Assembly: GCA_029262915.1 (NCBI GenBank) | Contig: JAJCYN010000064.1 | Span: 1 to 10,121 of the forward strand | From: Flavobacteriales bacterium | GTDB taxonomy: Bacteria > Bacteroidota > Bacteroidia > Flavobacteriales_E > Vicingaceae | Direction of reading: 5' to 3' | Length of the DNA: 10,121 nt | Notes under the pieces: generated by a model | What the model saw: only the letters and a program-made list of their open reading frames with translations | Databases searched by the model: none | Told to the model about the DNA's origin: nothing | Shown here: piece by piece, positions 6,821-10,121 of the stretch | How the letters are laid out: every line of letters begins with the position of its first letter | Position numbering within the stretch: position 1 is the first letter of the stretch | Position numbers and translations under genes: made by a program

Positions 6821-7828
6821 ATGGAAATCAAAGAACATATTTCATTAAAATCATACAACACCTTTGGAATTGACGTTTTTACTTCAAAATTTGTCGAGAT
6901 AACTGATATTGATGAATTAAAAGAAATTTTAATTGAAAATAATCAACCAATTTTAATTTTAGGAGGAGGTAGTAATATCTTATTTACTAAGGATTTCGAT
7001 GGGATTGTTATTAAAAATAATATTAAGGAGATTAATATTGTTAAAGAAACTAACGATGAAATACAGCTAAAAGTTGGAGCCGGAGAAGTCTGGCATGAGT
7101 TTGTGCTGTTTTGCATTGAAAATAATTATGCAGGAATTGAGAACTTATCATTAATACCCGGTAATGTAGGAGCAAGTCCAATGCAAAATATTGGTGCTTA
7201 TGGTGTTGAGGTAAAAGATCTGATTACTGAGGTAGAAGCTTTTGATTTAAAGGATTATTCAATAAAAATATTTTCAAATGAAGAATGTGAATTTGGCTAT
7301 AGAAGTAGCATTTTTAAGACTTCAGAAAAAGGAAACTATTTTATTACTTCAGTTACTTTTAAGTTAAATAAAAGAGCTGATATTAATACTTCTTATGGAG
7401 CAATAGAAAAAGAATTAGAACGAATGAACATTTCTTCTCCATCCATTAAAAATGTTAGTAATGCTGTAATAAATATTCGTTCGAATAAATTACCAGATCC
7501 TAAAAAAATAGGAAATTCAGGTAGTTTTTTTAAAAACCCCATTGTTCCTAAAGAACAAAAAGATAAAATCTTAGAAGATTATGCTGATGCACCAAATTAT
7601 TCTCAACCAGATGGTAGTTTTAAAATGGCGGCAGGTTGGTTAATAGAAAAATGTGGATGGAAAGGAAAACGTATTGATAATTATGGAGTTCATGAGAATC
7701 AGGCATTGGTTATAGTAAATTATGGAGGAGCAAAAGGAAGCGATATTTTTAACTTATCTGCAGAAATTATAAAATCTGTAAAAGAAACCTTTGGAATTGA
7801 GCTAGAAAGAGAGGTAAATATTATCTAA
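6821..7828 (+). CDS. murB: UDP-N-acetylenolpyruvoylglucosamine reductase
   Basis: Cytosolic FAD enzyme that reduces UDP-GlcNAc-enolpyruvate to UDP-MurNAc with NADPH, the second committed step of peptidoglycan synthesis. The protein has 335 residues from the ATG at 6821. The FAD-binding ILGGGSNILF lies at 46-55, followed by ENLSLIPGNVGASPMQNIGAYGVEV around 107-131. Y160-R161 in FGYRSSIFK corresponds to the substrate-binding arginine region, S235 in GNSGSFFKNP to the proton donor, and the C-terminal LEREV (E329/E331) to the catalytic glutamate region. The Y-R-S loop and length fit the type I (E. coli-like) form. A TTG three codons upstream (6812) could extend the reading frame but lies inside the -7 element, so the ATG is preferred. 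It follows ispF by 37 bases and may also be reached by read-through. Confidence 0.96.
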   Translation: MEIKEHISLKSYNTFGIDVFTSKFVEITDIDELKEILIENNQPILILGGGSNILFTKDFDGIVIKNNIKEINIVKETNDEIQLKVGAGEVWHEFVLFCIENNYAGIENLSLIPGNVGASPMQNIGAYGVEVKDLITEVEAFDLKDYSIKIFSNEECEFGYRSSIFKTSEKGNYFITSVTFKLNKRADINTSYGAIEKELERMNISSPSIKNVSNAVINIRSNKLPDPKKIGNSGSFFKNPIVPKEQKDKILEDYADAPNYSQPDGSFKMAAGWLIEKCGWKGKRIDNYGVHENQALVIVNYGGAKGSDIFNLSAEIIKSVKETFGIELEREVNII

Positions 7829-7835
7829 AGGTAGA

Positions 7836-7865
7836 TTGCCAGATAAAAATAAATTACTAAATTTG
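7836..7865 (+). promoter_or_regulatory. Promoter of the rpmG cluster
   Basis: TTG (7836-7838), a 19-base spacer and TAAATTTG (7858-7865) match the Bacteroidota housekeeping promoter (-33 TTG, -7 TAnnTTTG) in both sequence and spacing. This is the best promoter in the window. Initiation near 7871 would leave a leader of about 24 bases before rpmG. Confidence 0.68.
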
Positions 7866-7894
7866 CAGTCCCTTAAAAATTAAAGAATAGGAAA

Positions 7895-8077
7895 ATGGCA
7901 AAAAAAGGAAATAGAGTTCAGGTAATTTTAGAATGCACTGAACATAGAGCAAGTGGTAAGCCAGGTGCTTCAAGGTACATTACTACTAAGAATAAAAAGA
8001 ATACACCTGATAGGATGGAATTGAAAAAATACAATCCAGTTCTTAAAAAGGTTACTGTACATAAAGAAATTAAATAA
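7895..8077 (+). CDS. rpmG: 50S ribosomal protein bL33
   Basis: A 60-residue basic protein starting [16 protein letters not shown], with [21 protein letters not shown] and [14 protein letters not shown], which is bL33 throughout. It has one cysteine (C14) rather than the two CxxC pairs, so it is the zinc-free form. bL33 binds the large subunit near the tRNA exit site. In many Bacteroidota, as I recall, rpmB (bL28) is directly upstream; here murB occupies that place and rpmG has its own promoter. DUF4295 and ftsY follow. Confidence 0.97.
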   Translation: MAKKGNRVQVILECTEHRASGKPGASRYITTKNKKNTPDRMELKKYNPVLKKVTVHKEIK

Positions 8078-8081
8078 TTTA

Positions 8082-8106
8082 GGCATTTTCATGAAGTGAA
8101 AATGCC
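8082..8106 (+). other. RNA hairpin between rpmG and the DUF4295 gene
   Basis: GGCATTTTC (8082-8090) and GAAAATGCC (8098-8106) form a perfect 9-base-pair stem with the 7-base loop ATGAAGT, starting four bases after the rpmG stop. It is followed by AAATAAAACTTTT, not a clean T-run, so full termination is unlikely. Partial attenuation, mRNA 3'-end protection or a processing site are possible. Confidence 0.55.
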
Positions 8107-8124
8107 AAATAAAACTTTTAAGAA

Positions 8125-8277
8125 ATGGCTAAGAAAACGGTTGCATCATTACAAAAAGCTGGAAAGAACTTAACTAAAGTTATTAAAATGGTTAAGTCAG
8201 AAAAAACGGGAGCATATTCTTTCCAAGAAGGAATAGTTACTAAAGAAAAAGTAAACGACTTTTTTGCTAAAAAATAA
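8125..8277 (+). CDS. DUF4295 family small basic protein, probable ribosome-associated protein
   Basis: A 50-residue lysine-rich protein: MAKKTVASLQKAGKNLTKVI, KMVKSEKTGAYSFQEGIVTK, EKVNDFFAKK. This small family is found next to rpmG and ftsY across Bacteroidota. Its size, charge, opening MAKK and position in a ribosomal protein cluster point to a ribosomal component. I recall that a lineage-specific large-subunit protein named bL38 was seen in a Flavobacterium ribosome structure and may be this family, but I cannot confirm that from the sequence. The start ATG at 8125 follows AAGAA, an A-rich leader common in the phylum. It shares the rpmG promoter, and a strong terminator closes the cluster 22 bases after its stop. 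Confidence 0.88.
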   Translation: MAKKTVASLQKAGKNLTKVIKMVKSEKTGAYSFQEGIVTKEKVNDFFAKK

Positions 8278-8290
8278 GCACACAATTGTG

Positions 8291-8298
8291 TAAATTTG
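8291..8298 (+). promoter_or_regulatory. Candidate -7 element for the ftsY operon
   Basis: TAAATTTG is an exact TAnnTTTG match 45 bases before the ftsY ATG. A TTG at 8264-8266, in the end of the DUF4295 gene, gives a 24-base spacer. The box lies immediately before the terminator stem, so initiation near 8304 would fall inside the left arm. The 12-base palindrome ACACAATTGTGT (8280-8291) abuts it and could be an operator or chance. Confidence 0.5.
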
Positions 8299-8334
8299 TC
8301 CCGTTCCGATAGCTATCGGAACGGGATTTTTTTT
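8299..8334 (+). terminator. Strong intrinsic terminator after the rpmG cluster
   Basis: Bases 8300-8325 are a perfect 26-base palindrome: CCCGTTCCGATAG followed directly by its complement CTATCGGAACGGG. It is extended by a T-A pair (8299/8326) and followed by eight Ts (8327-8334). The G+C-rich stem base and T-run on the plus strand are those of a Rho-independent terminator ending transcription from rpmG and DUF4295. Confidence 0.9.
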
Positions 8335-8343
8335 CAACAAACT

Positions 8344-9297
8344 ATGGCATTTTTTAATATATTTTCTAAAGAAAAAAAAGAGGTTTTAGATCAAGGCTTG
8401 GATAAAACTAAGCAAAGTTTTTTTTCGAAGCTTACTAGAGCAGTGGGGGGAAAATCCACTGTTGATGCTGAAGTATTAGATAATTTAGAAGAAATATTGG
8501 TATTGTCTGATGTAGGAGTTGACACAACGCTTCGTTTTATTGAAAAAATTGAGGCTAGAATTGCTAAGGATAAATATCTAGGAACTTCGGAATTAAATAA
8601 AGTATTGAGGGAAGAAGTTGCAGGTTTGTTAGAAGAAAATAATACTGGTAAGTATGAAAAATTTTCTATTCCAGAGCAAGAAGATCCTTATGTAATTATG
8701 GTTGTTGGTGTAAATGGTGTAGGAAAGACTACTACGATTGGTAAGTTAGCACACCAATTAAAACAACAAGGAAAAAGTGTAATGTTAGGAGCTTCAGATA
8801 CCTTCAGAGCGGCAGCAGTTGATCAATTAAAAATTTGGGCGAGTAGGGTAGATGTGCCTATTGTTGAGCAGGGAATGGATGCTGATCCTGCTTCTGTAGC
8901 ATTTGATACGTTACAATCTGCAAAAGCAAAAAATACTGATGTAGTTATTATTGATACTGCAGGAAGATTACATAACAAAATTAATTTAATGAATGAGTTA
9001 TCTAAAATAAAAAAGGTAATGCAAAAGGTTATTCCAGATGCTCCTCACGAAATATTATTGGTTTTAGATGGTTCAACTGGGCAGAATGCATATGAACAAG
9101 CCAAACAGTTTTCTTTAACAACAGAAATAAATGCCCTTGCAATTACCAAATTGGATGGAACAGCTAAAGGTGGTGTTGTAATAGGAATTTCAGATCAGTT
9201 TAAAATACCTGTTAAATACATTGGAGTTGGAGAAGGAATAGATGATTTGCAAGTGTTTAATAAATATGAATTTGTTGATTCACTTTTTAAAGATTAA
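8344..9297 (+). CDS. ftsY: FtsY, signal recognition particle receptor GTPase
   Basis: Membrane-associated GTPase that pairs with the Ffh/4.5S RNA particle to dock ribosomes making membrane proteins at the translocon. It has 317 residues from the ATG at 8344. The N-terminal MAFFNIFSKEKKE is an amphipathic membrane-binding helix, with no long acidic A domain, as in other short FtsY proteins. The N domain spans ~15-95. The G domain has the P-loop GVNGVGKTT at 122-130, DTFRAAAVDQL from 152, DTAGR at 204-208, TKLDGTAKGG at 268-277, and the closing GVGEGIDDLQVF. A TTG-started extension from 8296 would be encoded by the terminator palindrome and is rejected. It is followed after 6 bases by a hydrolase gene, so the two are probably co-transcribed. 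Confidence 0.97.
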   Translation: MAFFNIFSKEKKEVLDQGLDKTKQSFFSKLTRAVGGKSTVDAEVLDNLEEILVLSDVGVDTTLRFIEKIEARIAKDKYLGTSELNKVLREEVAGLLEENNTGKYEKFSIPEQEDPYVIMVVGVNGVGKTTTIGKLAHQLKQQGKSVMLGASDTFRAAAVDQLKIWASRVDVPIVEQGMDADPASVAFDTLQSAKAKNTDVVIIDTAGRLHNKINLMNELSKIKKVMQKVIPDAPHEILLVLDGSTGQNAYEQAKQFSLTTEINALAITKLDGTAKGGVVIGISDQFKIPVKYIGVGEGIDDLQVFNKYEFVDSLFKD

Positions 9298-9303
9298 AAT
9301 ATT

Positions 9304-10041
9304 ATGAAAAATTTAGTTTTACTTTTACTTACAGTTTTAACACTTCAAGTAGTTGCTCAAAAAAAGATAACATTTAAAGCATCTGATGGACTAGAAATTA
9401 CGGCTGATTTATATGCTTCAAATCCAGTAGATAGCCCTTTTATTATTTTATTTCATCAAGCCAGATGGAGCAGAGGAGAATACATAGAAATTGCTCCAAA
9501 GTTGAACAAATTAGGATTCAATTGTATTGCTATTGATCAACGTTCTGGGGGACAAGTAAATGATGTCATAAACGAAACACATCAACGAGCAGAAAAACAA
9601 AAATTAGGAACAAAATATGTTGATGCTGAAGTGGATATAAATTCAGCAATAAAATATGTCAAAAAAGAATATCCAAAAGCCAAAAAAATAATTATTTGGG
9701 GAAGTTCATATTCATCCGCTTTAGTATTGAAAATAGGGGGAGATAGAAATGATGTTGATGCAATATTATCTTTTGCGCCTGGCGAGTATTTTGAAGACAT
9801 GGGAAAACCTGCTGATTATGTTACTCAAAGTGCTAAGAATATAATGGTGCCAGTTTTTATAACTTCTATGAAATCAGAAAAATCAAATTGGTGGAGCATT
9901 TATGAAGCTATTCCTTCTATTGGAAAAGATTATTTTGTTCCTGAAACTGCTGGTCAGCATGGATCAAGAGCCCTGTGGAAAAAATTTCCAGAACATAAAA
10001 ACTATTGGAAAGCTGTTGAAGCTTTTTTAAAAAGAATTTAG
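9304..10041 (+). CDS. Exported alpha/beta hydrolase (dienelactone-hydrolase-like)
   Basis: A 245-residue protein with a signal peptide (MKNLVLLLLTVLTLQVVAQ, cut near 18-19), so it probably acts in the periplasm or is released. The alpha/beta hydrolase fold is visible: ITADLYASN at the start, the oxyanion strand FIILFHQARWSRGEY at ~46-60, AIDQRSGG around 76-83, the nucleophile elbow WGSSYSS with likely Ser135, and the likely catalytic His219 in AGQHGSRAL. The elbow reads G-x-S-x-S instead of the usual G-x-S-x-G. The usual acidic residue after strand 7 is not obvious in PVFITSMKSEKSNWW; E192 is a candidate. The substrate is unknown; an esterase or short-chain lipase activity is a guess. It sits between ftsY and rimO with gaps of 6 and 3 bases, indicating an operon position but not a related function. 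Confidence 0.82.
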   Translation: MKNLVLLLLTVLTLQVVAQKKITFKASDGLEITADLYASNPVDSPFIILFHQARWSRGEYIEIAPKLNKLGFNCIAIDQRSGGQVNDVINETHQRAEKQKLGTKYVDAEVDINSAIKYVKKEYPKAKKIIIWGSSYSSALVLKIGGDRNDVDAILSFAPGEYFEDMGKPADYVTQSAKNIMVPVFITSMKSEKSNWWSIYEAIPSIGKDYFVPETAGQHGSRALWKKFPEHKNYWKAVEAFLKRI

Positions 10042-10044
10042 GTT

Positions 10045-10121
10045 GTGAAAACCAAAACAATCAAAAAAAATAAGGTTAATGTAATTACGCTTGGTTGTTC
10101 AAAAAATTTGTTCGATTCAGA
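10045..10121 (+). CDS. rimO: Ribosomal protein uS12 methylthiotransferase RimO, 5' end only
   Basis: A GTG three bases after the hydrolase stop opens a frame of 25 codons to the window end: VKTKTIKKNKVNVITLGCSK then NLFDS. The VITLGCSKN block with its first cysteine (C18) is the start of the N-terminal methylthiotransferase domain of RimO, a radical-SAM enzyme that methylthiolates an aspartate of ribosomal protein uS12. The lysine-rich lead before VNVITLGCSKN fits Bacteroidota RimO. No in-frame ATG is available, so GTG is the likely start. MiaB-type relatives share the LGC motif, but the SKN context favours RimO. The rest of the gene lies beyond the window. Confidence 0.85.
   Translation, partial: MKTKTIKKNKVNVITLGCSKNLFDS

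Noticed and set aside
7821..7846. TTATCT / AGATAA inverted repeat after murB as a terminator
   Set aside because: Only six A/T-rich pairs with a 14-base loop and no T-run; too weak to call.
8296..8343. TTG-started 16-residue extension of FtsY
   Set aside because: It would be encoded by the terminator palindrome and T-run; the ATG at 8344 gives the normal FtsY opening.
9582..9800. 72-codon minus-strand frame inside the hydrolase gene
   Set aside because: Antisense shadow of a gene with clear signal peptide and catalytic motifs; no independent evidence.

Overview
The window is AT-rich (roughly one third G+C) and comes from a member of the Bacteroidota, most likely order Flavobacteriales. The evidence is a set of type IX secretion (T9SS) and lineage-specific genes (PorP/SprF-family protein, PorU, PorV, a DUF4295 small protein), together with six exact matches to the Bacteroidota -7 promoter element TAnnTTTG in front of genes and few Shine-Dalgarno sites. 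In Flavobacterium, as I recall, porU-porV sit beside gldJ and cdd; here the neighbours are different, so this may be another family of the order.

Layout. Bases 1-173 hold the 3' end of a plus-strand PorP/SprF-family gene that starts before the window. It runs tail to tail into a complete minus-strand paralogue (74-1012), and their 3' ends overlap by 100 bases inside an imperfect palindrome of at least 201 bases. A 169-base divergent intergenic region follows (1013-1181), then plus-strand porU (1182-4982, the T9SS sortase) and porV (5079-6317, the outer-membrane shuttle barrel). ispF (6307-6783, isoprenoid precursor synthesis) overlaps the end of porV. murB (6821-7828, peptidoglycan precursor synthesis) follows with its own -7 element right at its start codon. 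Next is a small ribosomal cluster: rpmG (bL33) with the best promoter in the window, a hairpin, and a 50-residue DUF4295 protein, closed by a strong intrinsic terminator. ftsY (8344-9297, signal recognition particle receptor), a secreted alpha/beta hydrolase (9304-10041) and the first codons of rimO (from 10045) then form a tight run with gaps of 6 and 3 bases.

Function. PorU and PorV belong to the attachment complex that removes the C-terminal signal of T9SS cargo at the cell surface. PorP/SprF proteins are also outer-membrane T9SS-associated barrels, so the first 6.3 kb is about protein export across the outer membrane. The rest is housekeeping: isoprenoids, cell wall, ribosome, inner-membrane protein targeting and ribosomal protein modification.

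The feature that least resembles ordinary annotation is the palindrome at the left edge. Its arms are two paralogous coding ends that have diverged almost only at silent sites, and the plus-strand gene has apparently lost the ancestral stop and now reads 15 codons into the antisense of its sister. A second compact oddity is a -7 promoter element lying directly against the rpmG-cluster terminator, so that transcription of ftsY would be expected to start inside the terminator stem. I see no CRISPR array, tRNA, rRNA, insertion sequence or phage gene.
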